36,165 nucleotides of DNA from Clostridia bacterium (GTDB lineage: Bacteria > Bacillota > Clostridia > Oscillospirales > Acutalibacteraceae): positions 1 to 36,165 of the forward strand of contig JAFPCP010000054.1 of the NCBI GenBank assembly GCA_017423825.1, read 5' to 3'. The notes below the pieces were generated by a model. That model saw nothing but the letters and a program-made list of their open reading frames with translations, searched no databases and was not told the origin of the DNA. This document shows, piece after piece, positions 24,548 through 33,489 of this stretch. Made by a program: the position numbers and the translations under genes. Every line of letters starts with the position of its first letter. Positions within the stretch are counted from its first letter, which is position 1.

Positions 24548-25888
24548 ATGGCAGTTAAATTGGAAACACGGTATGCAGAAAAATTTGTGAAAGAACAAGA
24601 TTTGGCGGCGTTGCAACCGGAGGTTGTACGCGCACACGAGTTGTTGCATAACGGCACCGGCGAGGGGAGCGATTTCCTCGGTTGGGTGGATCTGCCTGTG
24701 AACTATGACAAAGAAGAATTCGCCCGCATTCAAGCGGCAGCCAAACGTATCCAACAGGACACCGACGTGTTTATCGTTATCGGCATCGGCGGTTCGTATT
24801 TGGGCGCTCGCGCGGCGATTGAATTTTTGAAATCCAACAACTACAACAACAAGAAAAAGGACACCCCGGACGTGTATTTTGCCGGCAACAGCATCTCCGG
24901 CACACAACTCAGCGAGTTGTTGGAGATTTGCGAAGGTCGGCGGGTGTCGGTGAATGTGATATCCAAATCCGGCACGACCACCGAGCCGGCGATTGCCTTC
25001 CGCGTGTTCCGCGAGTGGTTGGAAACCACCTATGGCCACGAAGAGGCAGTGCGCCGCATCTATGTGACCACCGACAAGGCGCGCGGCACGCTGAAAGCTC
25101 TTGCCGATCGCGAGGGGTACGAAACCTTTGTGGTGCCGGATGATGTGGGCGGTCGTTTCTCAGTGTTGACTGCTGTCGGCTTGTTGCCGATTGCGGTGGC
25201 CGGTTGTGACATTGCCACCTTGATGCAGGGTGCCGCGGATGCCCGCACGGCGTTTGCCGAGCCGGATCTGGCGAGCAACGATTGTTATCGCTATGCGGCG
25301 GCGCGCACCGCTTTGTATCGCGGCGGCCGTGCGGTTGAGATGCTGGTTAGCTATGAGCCGCAGTTTGCCATGATGAATGAATGGTGGAAACAGTTGTACG
25401 GCGAAAGCGAAGGCAAGGACGGCAAGGGGCTGTTCCCGGCTTCGGCGATCTTCTCCACCGACCTGCATTCCCTCGGGCAATATATTCAGGAAGGCACCAA
25501 TCTCTTGTTTGAAACCGTGGTGAAATTGAACACCCCGCAACGAGAGTGGTATATCAAAGAAGATGCCGAAAACGGCGATGGGCTCAATTTCTTAGCCGGC
25601 AAAAGCCTGTCCTTCGTCAACGAAAAGGCTTTTGAGGGCACGGTGCTCGCCCACACCGACGGCGACACCCCCAACCTCGTGTTGGAGATTGCCGCTATGG
25701 ATGAACACACGCTCGGCTACCTGTTCTATTTCTTTGAAAAAGCGTGCGCGATATCCGGGTATATGCTGGGCGTCAACCCCTTTAACCAGCCCGGCGTAGA
25801 GAGTTATAAAAAGAACATGTTTGCTTTGTTGGGCAAACCCGGTTATGAGGAAGCTCGGGCCGCTCTGGAAGCGCGTTTGGGCAGATAA
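24548..25888 (+). CDS. pgi: Glucose-6-phosphate isomerase
   Basis: A 446-residue cytosolic isomerase that interconverts glucose 6-phosphate and fructose 6-phosphate in glycolysis. Two SIS domains are visible: [12 protein letters not shown] (79-90) and [14 protein letters not shown] for phosphate binding. [15 protein letters not shown] and the C-terminal [16 protein letters not shown] complete the active site. The length matches the short Bacillota form. The ATG at 24548 follows AAAGGTCGGG; an in-frame ATG at 24521 lies within the leader hairpin. No strong terminator follows, so the next gene (62 bases on) may be reached by read-through. Confidence 0.96.
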   Translation: MAVKLETRYAEKFVKEQDLAALQPEVVRAHELLHNGTGEGSDFLGWVDLPVNYDKEEFARIQAAAKRIQQDTDVFIVIGIGGSYLGARAAIEFLKSNNYNNKKKDTPDVYFAGNSISGTQLSELLEICEGRRVSVNVISKSGTTTEPAIAFRVFREWLETTYGHEEAVRRIYVTTDKARGTLKALADREGYETFVVPDDVGGRFSVLTAVGLLPIAVAGCDIATLMQGAADARTAFAEPDLASNDCYRYAAARTALYRGGRAVEMLVSYEPQFAMMNEWWKQLYGESEGKDGKGLFPASAIFSTDLHSLGQYIQEGTNLLFETVVKLNTPQREWYIKEDAENGDGLNFLAGKSLSFVNEKAFEGTVLAHTDGDTPNLVLEIAAMDEHTLGYLFYFFEKACAISGYMLGVNPFNQPGVESYKKNMFALLGKPGYEEARAALEARLGR

Positions 25889-25950
25889 AAATGGGATTAT
25901 CCGTCTGCGGACGGTTTCCAAACATATCTAATTTATAGGAGGAAAACACT

Positions 25951-26355
25951 ATGATCACTTTAATTCTCGGTCGCAAGGGCTCCGGCAAAACGAAAAAATT
26001 GATGGCGATGTGCAATGCCGCTGTGGAGCAATCTAAGGGGAATGTGGTCTTTATCGAAAAAGACAATACATTAACATATGATTTGAGTCACAAAGCGCGT
26101 TTGGTAGCGGCGGAGGATTATATGATCAAAGGGTTTGACGCCCTGTACGGATACATCGCCGGTATGTGTGCCGGTAACTATGACATCACCGATATCTTTG
26201 TGGATTCCGTCTTGAAAATCGGCGGTTCCGATTTGGAGGAGTTGGCGAATTTCGTGGAGAAATTAGGCAAACTCAACACCCGCATCGTGATGTCGATTTC
26301 CGCAGCGAAAGAGGACATTCCCGCTCGCGTGGCGGATTTGGCGGAGGAAATTTAA
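25951..26355 (+). CDS. Small P-loop protein of unknown function
   Basis: A 134-residue protein built around Walker A GRKGSGKT (7-14), a strand NVVFIEKD, and a Walker-B-like strand ending in Asp (DITDIFVDSVLK, about 77-88). A final strand RIVMSISA precedes the C-terminus. It is close to the minimum for one P-loop NTPase domain and lacks obvious sensor or arginine-finger parts. The ATG follows AGGAGG. It lies 62 bases after pgi and 114 before the CofE-like gene. I know such short proteins from Clostridia only as uncharacterised ATP-binding proteins. No substrate can be named. Confidence 0.8.
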   Translation: MITLILGRKGSGKTKKLMAMCNAAVEQSKGNVVFIEKDNTLTYDLSHKARLVAAEDYMIKGFDALYGYIAGMCAGNYDITDIFVDSVLKIGGSDLEELANFVEKLGKLNTRIVMSISAAKEDIPARVADLAEEI

Positions 26356-26420
26356 GCGCTCGGCGCATAAATGAATTTCCCTGGCAAACAATGAATAATG
26401 GAAACATGTAAGAAGAGCGG

Positions 26421-26450
26421 ACGGCGGGGGATGCATCCCTCGCCGTTTGT
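26421..26450 (+). other. Hairpin upstream of the CofE-like gene
   Basis: A 12-bp stem with one G-T pair (26421-26432 with 26435-26446) has a GC loop and a poor T-tract. It ends about 24 bases before the start codon and could be a leaky terminator or an RNA element. Confidence 0.4.
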
Positions 26451-26469
26451 GTGAATGGAGAGGAATGGC

Positions 26470-27276
26470 ATGGCGATTTGGTATGAAGGCAATCGAAACA
26501 ACGTGAAAAATGAGCGCCAGCAGGACGGAATTACCTATTATATCCGCGGCGTCCACGAGGTGGACGGCGTGCGGTACGAGCGGTATGCGGTGAAAACGCA
26601 TTTCATCGGCCGCGGCGAGGATTATGTCGAGGTGTTGCGGCAATACGTGTTGCCGTTATATCAACCGGGCGACGTTGTTACGCTCGGGGAGAAGGTCATC
26701 TCCATGTGTCAGGGCAACATCGTCAGCATCGACGAAGTGCACGTGGGCTTTTGGGCAAAATTTCTGTCCAAGTTCGCGTATCGCAGCGCCACCGGCACCG
26801 GTCTGTCGGAACCGCACAAACTGCAACTCACCATTGATCTGAAAGGGTTGCCGCTCGTGTTGTGGGCGTCCTTTTGCAGCGCCGTAGGCAAGGTGTTTGG
26901 CAAACGCGGCGTGTTCTTTGAGATTCTTGGTCGGGATATTGCCGGCATTGACGGTTTTTATCCCGAGTCCATGTTCGAGACCTATCGCACAACGGCGGTG
27001 CTCAGTTCCAGCGAGCCGGAAAAGGTGTGCGCGGACATCTATGAAAAACTGGGTATTTCCTGTGTGCTGGTGGATGCCAACGATATCGACGTCGAGGTGC
27101 TCGGAAAGTCCCCGGATTTGGCCGACGTCAGCGACGAAAACCTGGCCGAGCGCATTCGGGACAACCCCGCCGGACAGGACGATGAACTCACGCCGTTTAT
27201 CCTCGTGCGCGATATCGGTGACCAGCCGGCGCAGGAATATGAACCGCTTGTGGCGGTGGATGCCCCCAAACATTGA
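26470..27276 (+). CDS. F420-0:gamma-glutamyl ligase (CofE)-like protein
   Basis: A 268-residue protein with features of the PF01996 family: VKTHFIGRGEDY near the N-terminus, PGDVVTLGEKVISMCQG in the middle, and KRGVFFEILGRDIAGIDG later. CofE adds glutamate to coenzyme F420-0, but Clostridia of this type are not known to make F420, and relatives here carry the name without proven function. An amide-bond ligase acting on another carboxylate is a reasonable guess only. The start at 26470 has AGAGGA 6 bases upstream; the in-frame ATG at 26455 lacks a site. The C-terminal 60 residues are acidic and may be a flexible tail. Confidence 0.75.
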   Translation: MAIWYEGNRNNVKNERQQDGITYYIRGVHEVDGVRYERYAVKTHFIGRGEDYVEVLRQYVLPLYQPGDVVTLGEKVISMCQGNIVSIDEVHVGFWAKFLSKFAYRSATGTGLSEPHKLQLTIDLKGLPLVLWASFCSAVGKVFGKRGVFFEILGRDIAGIDGFYPESMFETYRTTAVLSSSEPEKVCADIYEKLGISCVLVDANDIDVEVLGKSPDLADVSDENLAERIRDNPAGQDDELTPFILVRDIGDQPAQEYEPLVAVDAPKH

Positions 27277-27316
27277 TTGATCGGCGCAGAAAATAGCCGG
27301 AATTGCAAATTCTCTA

Positions 27317-27345
27317 TTGACAAATTAGCACAATGCTTATATAAT
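27317..27345 (+). promoter_or_regulatory. Consensus sigma-A promoter of yceD-rpmF
   Basis: TTGACA (27317-27322), 17-base spacer, TATAAT (27340-27345): a full match to consensus and optimal spacing. The spacer holds an AGCA-CAA-TGCT inverted repeat (27327-27337). This strength suits ribosomal protein expression. Confidence 0.9.
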
Positions 27346-27372
27346 ATCATGCGTAACAACTTGAGGTGAACT

Positions 27373-27867
27373 ATGCTTGTACAGTGCAGAGACCTGTTCA
27401 TGGGTGAGATAACGCGTCTCCCCCTTGACACAGAGTTAGACCTGTCATCGGTAGAGTTCCGGGGAATGCAACCCTTCACGCAACCTGTGCATGTTACCGG
27501 AGAGATTACGGTGCGAGCGGGTGTGGTGCAGTTGTCGGTACAAGCGTCTCTCGTGTTTGAGGGACAGTGTGATCGGTGTTTGGCGCCGTTCACTCACGCT
27601 TATACCATTCCCATGGAACACGTGCTGGTGGCTACCCTCGCCAATGAGGAAAACGACGACTACATTCTGCTCGATAACTACCAATTAAATCTGGATGATT
27701 TAGTGCTGGCAGATATCTTGTTGGAATTGCCGTATAAAAGCCTTTGTCGGGAGGATTGCCGCGGTCTTTGCTGTCGATGCGGGAAAAATCTCAATGAAGG
27801 AGCGTGCGATTGCGAAACTCGCACGATTGACCCTCGTTTAGAGGTGTTAAGCCAGTTACTCAACTAA
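27373..27867 (+). CDS. YceD/DUF177 family protein
   Basis: A 164-residue cytosolic protein of the YceD (DUF177) family. The conserved CDRCLAPF lies near residues 66-73, and a C-terminal cysteine set, [23 protein letters not shown] read in two parts (about 129-140 and 141-151), probably binds a metal. In plants and E. coli YceD is needed for 23S rRNA accumulation, and the gene almost always precedes rpmF. That order is kept here with a 29-base gap. The ATG follows GAGGTGAA. Pairing with L32 supports a role in large-subunit assembly. Confidence 0.9.
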   Translation: MLVQCRDLFMGEITRLPLDTELDLSSVEFRGMQPFTQPVHVTGEITVRAGVVQLSVQASLVFEGQCDRCLAPFTHAYTIPMEHVLVATLANEENDDYILLDNYQLNLDDLVLADILLELPYKSLCREDCRGLCCRCGKNLNEGACDCETRTIDPRLEVLSQLLN

Positions 27868-27896
27868 CTTTTGAACAATGCAAGGAGGTGCTGACA

Positions 27897-28079
27897 ATGG
27901 CGGTACCCAAGAGAAAAAGTTCCAAAGCCCGGCGTGATAAAAGACGCAACAACGTCTGGAAGTTGGACGCTCCGGCCCTGACCAAATGTCCCCAGTGCGG
28001 TGAGTACAAACGTGCCCATCGTCTGTGCGGAAACTGCGGCTATTACAATGGCAAGCAAATCGTCAAGGTTGGCGATTAA
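27897..28079 (+). CDS. rpmF: 50S ribosomal protein L32
   Basis: A 60-residue ribosomal protein, [17 protein letters not shown] at the N-terminus, then zinc-finger cysteines C31, C34, C44 and C47. It is the zinc-binding (C+) form; some Bacillota carry a second, zinc-free copy used in zinc starvation. The start ATG is preceded by AAGGAGGTG. It shares the yceD promoter and ends before the terminator at 28111. Confidence 0.97.
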   Translation: MAVPKRKSSKARRDKRRNNVWKLDAPALTKCPQCGEYKRAHRLCGNCGYYNGKQIVKVGD

Positions 28080-28110
28080 TGCTCGCCGGTCGTTATGCGG
28101 AACTTGAAAG

Positions 28111-28140
28111 TAGAGGAGGAGCAATCCTTCTCTATTTTTA
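28111..28140 (+). terminator. Terminator after rpmF
   Basis: A 10-bp stem with one G-T pair, TAGAGGAGGA (28111-28120) with TCCTTCTCTA (28125-28134), loop GCAA, then TTTTTATTT. Confidence 0.8.
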
Positions 28141-28174
28141 TTTATCGTAACTTTTTGCAAAGGAGGTGCGCTGT

Positions 28175-29503
28175 ATGTCTGTGACGATTACCGGGGTGGC
28201 TACGGATAGCCCGGCTGCGCGCAAACGCATTCGTCCCGGAGACGTTCTTGTGAAAATCAACGGCCGGGCGATTGAGGACGTGCTGGATTATCGGTTTTAT
28301 ATGCCGGACACCCGTTTGTGCTTGACGCTGCTGCGCGGCAAACATCGGCGGCTTGTGCGTGTGCGCAAGGCACCGTTTGAAGAGATCGGGCTGGAATTCG
28401 ATACCTATCTGATGGACAAGCAGCGCGCCTGCCGCAACAACTGTATTTTCTGTTTTATTGACCAGCTGCCGCCGGGTATGCGGGAGAGTTTGTATTTCAA
28501 AGACGACGACAGCCGCTTATCCTTTTTGTTCGGCAATTATATCACGCTGACCAACTTGACAGAACATGAAATTTCGCGCATTATAGAGATGCATATCAGC
28601 CCCATCAACGTTTCGGTGCATACGACCAATCCGGAACTGCGTTGCCGCATGATGAACAACCGTTTTGCCGGAGAAAGTCTGGATGTATTGCATCGTTTTG
28701 CACAGGCGGGATTGGACATCCAATGTCAGCTTGTGCTGGTGCCGGGGTATAATGACGCAGCGGAATTGGAGCGCAGTTTACGTGATTTGGCGGCCTTGGC
28801 TCCGGCGATAAAAAGCGTGGCGGCGGTGCCGGTGGGGCTCACCAAACACCGTGAAGGATTGCCTGAGTTGCGCGGATTCACCAAGCAAGAGGCCCGACAA
28901 GTGATAGAGACCATGACCGCCATGGGAGAACAGATGCGCGAGCAAACCGGCTGCCGTCGGTTCTATCCGGCGGATGAATGGTATATTCAGGCGGAACTGC
29001 CGCTTCCGGACGGGGATTTTTATGACGGATACCCGCAGCTGGAAAACGGTGTCGGTATGCTCGCTCTTTTGCAGGAGCAGTTCTGCGAGGCGCTGGAAGA
29101 GGCGGCTGCGTGCACGGCGACCGGTCGCACGGTGATTGCCACCGGCACGGCGGCAGCCCCCTTCGTGCGGCAGTTGGTGGAACAGGCTCGGGCCAAATTT
29201 CCGGCCTTGCAAGCGGACGTGGTGGCTATCCACAATGATTTCTTTGGAGATACCATCACCGTGTCCGGCTTGGTGACCGGCGCGGATTTACTGCGTCAGT
29301 TAGAAAACACGGCAATGGATGCTTTGCTGTTACCGGCAAACATGTTGCGTGCACAGGGGGATTGTTTCCTGGACGACGTAACGGTCGAGCAGGTGGAACA
29401 GACCCTTCACGTGCCGTTGTGTGTTGTGCCGGAGACCGATGGCGCGGCATTGCTGGCGGCTTTGTTGGCCGGTGGCGAAACAACAAAAAGACAGGAGGGA
29501 TAA
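28175..29503 (+). CDS. DUF512 family radical SAM protein with PDZ-like domain
   Basis: A 442-residue protein. The N-terminal PDZ-like domain (1 to about 65, SPAARKRIRPGDVLVKING) is followed by a radical SAM-type cysteine motif C86-x3-C90-x2-C93 (ACRNNCIFCFIDQLP) and the C-terminal DUF512 domain. The family is widespread in Bacillota and Cyanobacteria and its reaction is unknown. It is nearly always found just before der, as here (5 bases), which suggests a part in ribosome biogenesis or rRNA/protein modification. I chose the ATG at 28175, after AAAGGAGGTG, over a GTG at 28166 inside that site. Confidence 0.92.
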   Translation: MSVTITGVATDSPAARKRIRPGDVLVKINGRAIEDVLDYRFYMPDTRLCLTLLRGKHRRLVRVRKAPFEEIGLEFDTYLMDKQRACRNNCIFCFIDQLPPGMRESLYFKDDDSRLSFLFGNYITLTNLTEHEISRIIEMHISPINVSVHTTNPELRCRMMNNRFAGESLDVLHRFAQAGLDIQCQLVLVPGYNDAAELERSLRDLAALAPAIKSVAAVPVGLTKHREGLPELRGFTKQEARQVIETMTAMGEQMREQTGCRRFYPADEWYIQAELPLPDGDFYDGYPQLENGVGMLALLQEQFCEALEEAAACTATGRTVIATGTAAAPFVRQLVEQARAKFPALQADVVAIHNDFFGDTITVSGLVTGADLLRQLENTAMDALLLPANMLRAQGDCFLDDVTVEQVEQTLHVPLCVVPETDGAALLAALLAGGETTKRQEG

Positions 29504-29508
29504 ACGCT

Positions 29509-30840
29509 ATGACAAAGCCTGTGGTGGCGGTGGTGGGCCGTCCCAACGTGGGAAAATCCACTTTATTTAACAAACTTATCGGGCAGCGGTTATCCATCGT
29601 AGAAGATACGCCCGGCGTGACGCGCGACCGCATTTTTGCGGAATGTGAATGGCGCGGCCGCACCTTTATGTTGGCGGATACGGGCGGTATTGAACCGCAG
29701 TCCGGTGACGTGATTTTGTCGCAAATGCGGCGACAGGCGCAACTCGCGATTGAACAGGCGGATGTGATTATCCTCGTCACCGACTTGCGCGCGGGGGTTA
29801 CCGCCAACGACCAAAGTGTCGCCTCTATGTTGCTGAAATCCGGCAAACCTGTGGTTTTATGCGTCAATAAATGCGACACCCCCGGCGAACCGCCGGCGGA
29901 ATTTTATGAATTTTACAACCTCGGCATGGGGGACCCCATAGCGGTTTCTTCCGTGCATGGTATGGGCACCGGCGATTTGCTGGATGCGGTGTTTGAGCAT
30001 CTGCCGGGTGAGGATGAGAACGAAGAGCAGCAGGACGTTATCCACGTCGCGGTCATCGGCCGTCCGAATGCGGGCAAATCCTCGCTTATCAACTGTATCG
30101 CCGGGGAAGAGCGCAGCATCGTGTCGTCCATTGCGGGCACCACGCGGGATGCCATTGATACCCATATTGAAAACAAACACGGGCATTTTGTGTTTATCGA
30201 CACGGCTGGTCTGCGCCGCAAAAGTCGTGTGGACAATGCGATTGAAAAATACAGCGTTTTGCGCGCGCAGATGGCGGTTGAGCGGGCGGATGTATGCGTG
30301 ATTATGATTGACGGCGTGGAGGGTTTCACCGAACAAGACAGCAAGGTGGCCGGCATCGCGCACGAAAAGGGAAAAGCCTGCATTATAGCCGTCAACAAAT
30401 GGGATGCGGTGGAAAAAGACGACAAGACCATGGACCGCATGCGCAAAAAACTGATGGAGGATTTTTCCTTCATGCCGTATGCGCCGTTTATCTTTTTGTC
30501 CGCTAAAACCGGACAACGGGTGGAGCGGTTGTTCGAACTCATTACCTTTGTCAGCGAGCAAAATTCCATGCGTGTCACCACCGGTATGCTCAACGACGTG
30601 TTGGCTCTGGCCACCGCTCGTGTGCAACCCCCGACGGATAAGGGCAAGCGTCTGCGGATTTATTATATGACGCAGGTTTCCACCAAGCCCCCGACCTTTG
30701 TGTTCTTTGTCAACCGTGCGGATTTGTTCCATTTTTCCTATCAGCGGTATTTGGAAAATCAGTTGCGCGAGACGTTTGGTTTAGAAGGTACCCCGATACG
30801 CTTTATCATTCGGGAAAAAAGTGACAAGCAGATGAAATAA
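29509..30840 (+). CDS. der: Ribosome biogenesis GTPase Der (EngA)
   Basis: A 443-residue protein with two GTPase domains in tandem and a KH-like C-terminal domain. First domain: G1 GRPNVGKST (10-18), G3 DTGG and G4 NKCD. Second domain: G1 GRPNAGKSS, G3 DTAG and G4 NKWD. The C-terminal KH domain ends with GTPIRFIIREK. Der is essential for maturation of the 50S subunit. The start ATG has AGGGAGGGATAA upstream and sits 5 bases after the DUF512 stop; a longer reading from 29362 overlaps that gene and is not credible. Confidence 0.97.
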   Translation: MTKPVVAVVGRPNVGKSTLFNKLIGQRLSIVEDTPGVTRDRIFAECEWRGRTFMLADTGGIEPQSGDVILSQMRRQAQLAIEQADVIILVTDLRAGVTANDQSVASMLLKSGKPVVLCVNKCDTPGEPPAEFYEFYNLGMGDPIAVSSVHGMGTGDLLDAVFEHLPGEDENEEQQDVIHVAVIGRPNAGKSSLINCIAGEERSIVSSIAGTTRDAIDTHIENKHGHFVFIDTAGLRRKSRVDNAIEKYSVLRAQMAVERADVCVIMIDGVEGFTEQDSKVAGIAHEKGKACIIAVNKWDAVEKDDKTMDRMRKKLMEDFSFMPYAPFIFLSAKTGQRVERLFELITFVSEQNSMRVTTGMLNDVLALATARVQPPTDKGKRLRIYYMTQVSTKPPTFVFFVNRADLFHFSYQRYLENQLRETFGLEGTPIRFIIREKSDKQMK

Positions 30841-30862
30841 CCATGCGAACGGAGGAGTTTTC

Positions 30863-31564
30863 ATGTGGGCCATTATTGAAAGTAGTTGGTTGGCGCTGTT
30901 GTTGACAGCCGTGGTTGCTTATTTGCTCGGCAGCATTAACTGGGCGATTATTATCACGCGTCTGTTTTCCAAAAAAGATATCCGTGACGAGGGAAGCGGC
31001 AACGCCGGTGCGACCAACGTGTTGCGTTCGGAAGGACCGTTGCCCGCCTTGCTCACCACGCTGGGCGACCTCGCCAAAAGCATGGCGGCGGTGCTGCTTG
31101 GTCGGTATTTGGTAATACATTTCCACTTCGCCTATGCCGGCGAGTGGCCGGTAACCGCCGCGGGGTTGGTCGGTGGTTATCTGGCCGGTCTGTTTTGCGT
31201 GATGGGGCATTTGTTCCCGGTGTTTTATAATTTTCGCGGCGGCAAAGGCGTAATGGCCTCGCTTGGAATGCTGTTTGTGCTTGATTGGCGCGTGGCGGTT
31301 TTAGGTCTTTCGATGTTCTTGGTCACGGTGCTTATCAGTCGTATGGTGTCGCTCGGTTCGGTGATAGCCGCTTGCTACGTGCCGGTATTGACACTTATTT
31401 TCCGTGGATTTGTCGATAACGTATCCACATCGGTTGTGGTGGCTTGCACGGTGCTGTCCGGCATCATCGCCGCGATGGTGATCGGCAAACACGGCGCCAA
31501 CATGCGGCGTATCGCCGCCGGGACAGAACGCCGTCTGGGCGATGAACAGGAGGAGAAAGCATGA
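30863..31564 (+). CDS. plsY: Acyl-phosphate:glycerol-3-phosphate acyltransferase PlsY
   Basis: A 233-residue membrane enzyme that moves an acyl group from acyl-phosphate to sn-glycerol 3-phosphate, the first step in phospholipid synthesis. It has five to six helices and the three family motifs: GSINWAI, RDEGSGNAGATNVLR, and GHLFPVFYNFRGGKGV. It is a little longer than the usual 200 or so residues because of a C-terminal extension. The ATG follows GGAGGAG. The stop overlaps the gpsA start by ATGA. Confidence 0.95.
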   Translation: MWAIIESSWLALLLTAVVAYLLGSINWAIIITRLFSKKDIRDEGSGNAGATNVLRSEGPLPALLTTLGDLAKSMAAVLLGRYLVIHFHFAYAGEWPVTAAGLVGGYLAGLFCVMGHLFPVFYNFRGGKGVMASLGMLFVLDWRVAVLGLSMFLVTVLISRMVSLGSVIAACYVPVLTLIFRGFVDNVSTSVVVACTVLSGIIAAMVIGKHGANMRRIAAGTERRLGDEQEEKA

Positions 31565-32556
31565 GCCGTGTGTTTGTGCTGGGTGCCGGCGGTTGGGGCA
31601 TCGGTTTAGCCCTTGTGGCCGCTCGTAGTGGGCACGCTGTGACCTTGTGGTCGCATGACAGCCGTGAAATCGAAGACATTCGTCGCCATAATGAAAATCG
31701 ACAACGTCTGCCGGGCGTATGCTTGCCGGAAGGATTGATCCTCACGGATAATTTGGAGGAAGCTGCGCAGACGGACTTGGTAATTATGGCGGTGCCCTCT
31801 TTTGCAATCCGTAAGGTGGCGCATGGGTTGCGCGCCGTTTTGCCTCCTGACACCATTGTGGTCAATGCCGGCAAAGGCTTGGAAGAGGATACGTTGCTGC
31901 CGTTTTCACAGGTCATACAAGAAGAATTGCCGTTCTGTCGAGTGGTAGTTTTGTCCGGCCCCTCGCACGCGGAAGAGGTGGCGCGACGGGTGCCGACTTT
32001 GGTCACCGTTGCGTCGCGGGATGCCGAGGCGGCGGAAATGGTACAGCGGGCACTCAGCCAGCCGTCGTTTCGTTTGTATGTCAACCCCGATATGGTGGGA
32101 GTTGAGTTAGGTGGCGCGCTGAAAAACGTTATCGGCTTATGCGGTGGCGTTATCGATGGCCTTGGCATGGGAGATAACACCAAAGCCGCGCTCATGACGC
32201 GTGGATTGTCCGAAATTACCCGCCTGGGTATAGCTATGGGCGCCGATGAACGCACCTTCTCCGGCCTGAGTGGCATGGGGGATTTGGTGGTCACTTGCGG
32301 CAGTATGCACTCCCGCAATCGGCGCGCGGGTATGTTGATTGGGCAGGGCGTGCCGGTGGAAGAGGCGGTGCGCCAGGTGGGCACCGTGGAAGGGTATTTT
32401 GCGGCGCGCGCTGCGTGGCAGCTGGCCTGTCGTTATGAGGTGAACATGCCCATTTTGGAACAATGTTATCGTGTTTGTTATGAAAAAATGGAGCCGCGGC
32501 AGGCGGTTATTGATTTGATGGAGCGCCCCTTGCGGTGTGAGTTTGAACCCATCTAA
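31561..32556 (+). CDS. gpsA: Glycerol-3-phosphate dehydrogenase [NAD(P)+]
   Basis: A 331-residue cytosolic enzyme that reduces dihydroxyacetone phosphate to sn-glycerol 3-phosphate, the substrate of PlsY encoded just before it. The nucleotide-binding loop is GAGGWG (8-13), LSGPSHAEEV follows (131-140), and the catalytic Lys188 lies in GGALKNVIGL with GDNTKAAL after it. GpsA usually has T after GAGxWG; here it is I. The gene overlaps plsY by 4 bases, so the two are coupled in translation and in pathway. Confidence 0.96.
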   Translation: MSRVFVLGAGGWGIGLALVAARSGHAVTLWSHDSREIEDIRRHNENRQRLPGVCLPEGLILTDNLEEAAQTDLVIMAVPSFAIRKVAHGLRAVLPPDTIVVNAGKGLEEDTLLPFSQVIQEELPFCRVVVLSGPSHAEEVARRVPTLVTVASRDAEAAEMVQRALSQPSFRLYVNPDMVGVELGGALKNVIGLCGGVIDGLGMGDNTKAALMTRGLSEITRLGIAMGADERTFSGLSGMGDLVVTCGSMHSRNRRAGMLIGQGVPVEEAVRQVGTVEGYFAARAAWQLACRYEVNMPILEQCYRVCYEKMEPRQAVIDLMERPLRCEFEPI

Positions 32557-32591
32557 CGGCATGGCCGGTTGACAGAAAGGAGGGGGCTGTT

Positions 32592-33431
32592 TTGGCGGAC
32601 AACAAGCGAATAGCGGTGGTGAATGATTTATCCGGATTCGGGCGCTGTTCTTTGACGGTGGCATTGCCGATTTTGTCGGCGATGGGCTTTCAAGCGTGTC
32701 CGTTGCCGACGGCTGTGCTGTCCGCGCATACCGGATACGATAAGCCGCATATACGCGATTGCACGGTGGATATGGCGGCTTCCTTAGAGCATTGGAAGCG
32801 CTTACATTTACAATTTGACGGTGTATATACCGGCTTTTTAGGCAATCAGCAACAAGCGGACGTGCTGATTCCTTTTCTGCAAGAGGCGCAGAACGTGTTT
32901 CGGTTGGTAGACCCGGCGATGGCAGACCACGGACGGTTGTATGCTTCTTGCCCGCCCGCGATGGTAAAGGGGATGGGACGCTTGGTTGCGTTGGCAACCG
33001 TGGCCACCCCGAACCTCACGGAAGCGTGCTTGTTAACCGACACGCCCTACGAACCCTTGTTAGAGATGCCCGCGGATGAACGGCGGGGTGTAGTGGAGCG
33101 CATGGCGCGGCAACTGCTGCAAAGCGGATGCGAGTCTGTGGTGATTACCGGTGTGCCGGAGGGTGCGCGGTTGGAAAACGCCGTCTTAGAGCGGCTGGAT
33201 GCCCCGGTTTCCTGGATAGGCTGTGAGCGCGTGGAGCGCTATTTTGCGGGCACAGGCGATGTATTTGCGGCGGTTTTGTGTGGGCATTTGATGAACGGCC
33301 TGGCCCTGTGTGCGGCGGTGGAACAAACCGTCGCGTTTGTCCGACGGGTTACGGAATATACCGCCCTGTCCGGTGGGCCGGAACAGGACGGAGTGGCGTT
33401 TGAGGCGTTTTTGCGCGAGCTGTGCCCGTAA
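32592..33431 (+). CDS. Pyridoxamine/pyridoxal kinase-like protein
   Basis: A 279-residue ribokinase-superfamily kinase. The N-terminus reads VVNDLSGFGRCSLTVALPIL, typical of the PdxY/PdxK group used for vitamin B6 salvage, and ATPNLTEACLL and the catalytic GTGD (220-223, base Asp223) follow. It should phosphorylate pyridoxal, pyridoxamine or pyridoxine. The start is TTG at 32592, supported by AGGAGGGG 5 bases before it and by the absence of an ATG that would keep the conserved first strand. The ECF S-component downstream (58 bases) fits uptake of the same vitamin. Confidence 0.88.
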   Translation: MADNKRIAVVNDLSGFGRCSLTVALPILSAMGFQACPLPTAVLSAHTGYDKPHIRDCTVDMAASLEHWKRLHLQFDGVYTGFLGNQQQADVLIPFLQEAQNVFRLVDPAMADHGRLYASCPPAMVKGMGRLVALATVATPNLTEACLLTDTPYEPLLEMPADERRGVVERMARQLLQSGCESVVITGVPEGARLENAVLERLDAPVSWIGCERVERYFAGTGDVFAAVLCGHLMNGLALCAAVEQTVAFVRRVTEYTALSGGPEQDGVAFEAFLRELCP

Positions 33432-33489
33432 CACGGGCTGTGTGGTTGTGCAGGCAAATGATTAAATAGCGGAACGGAGTGTGTTTGAT

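Noticed and set aside
27325..27339. CIRCE-like half site TTAGCACAATGCTTA in the yceD promoter
   Set aside because: Only TTAGCAC resembles the left arm; the spacing and the right arm GAGTGCTAA are absent. The true CIRCE is at 16175-16201.
29857..30732. 291-residue open frame opposite der
   Set aside because: Antisense to both GTPase domains of der; no start signal and no recognisable domain.
33424..33438. Hairpin GCCCGT/ACGGGC at the end of the pyridoxamine-kinase-like gene as a terminator
   Set aside because: It overlaps the stop codon and is followed by TGTGTGG, not a T-run; read-through to the ECF gene is expected.
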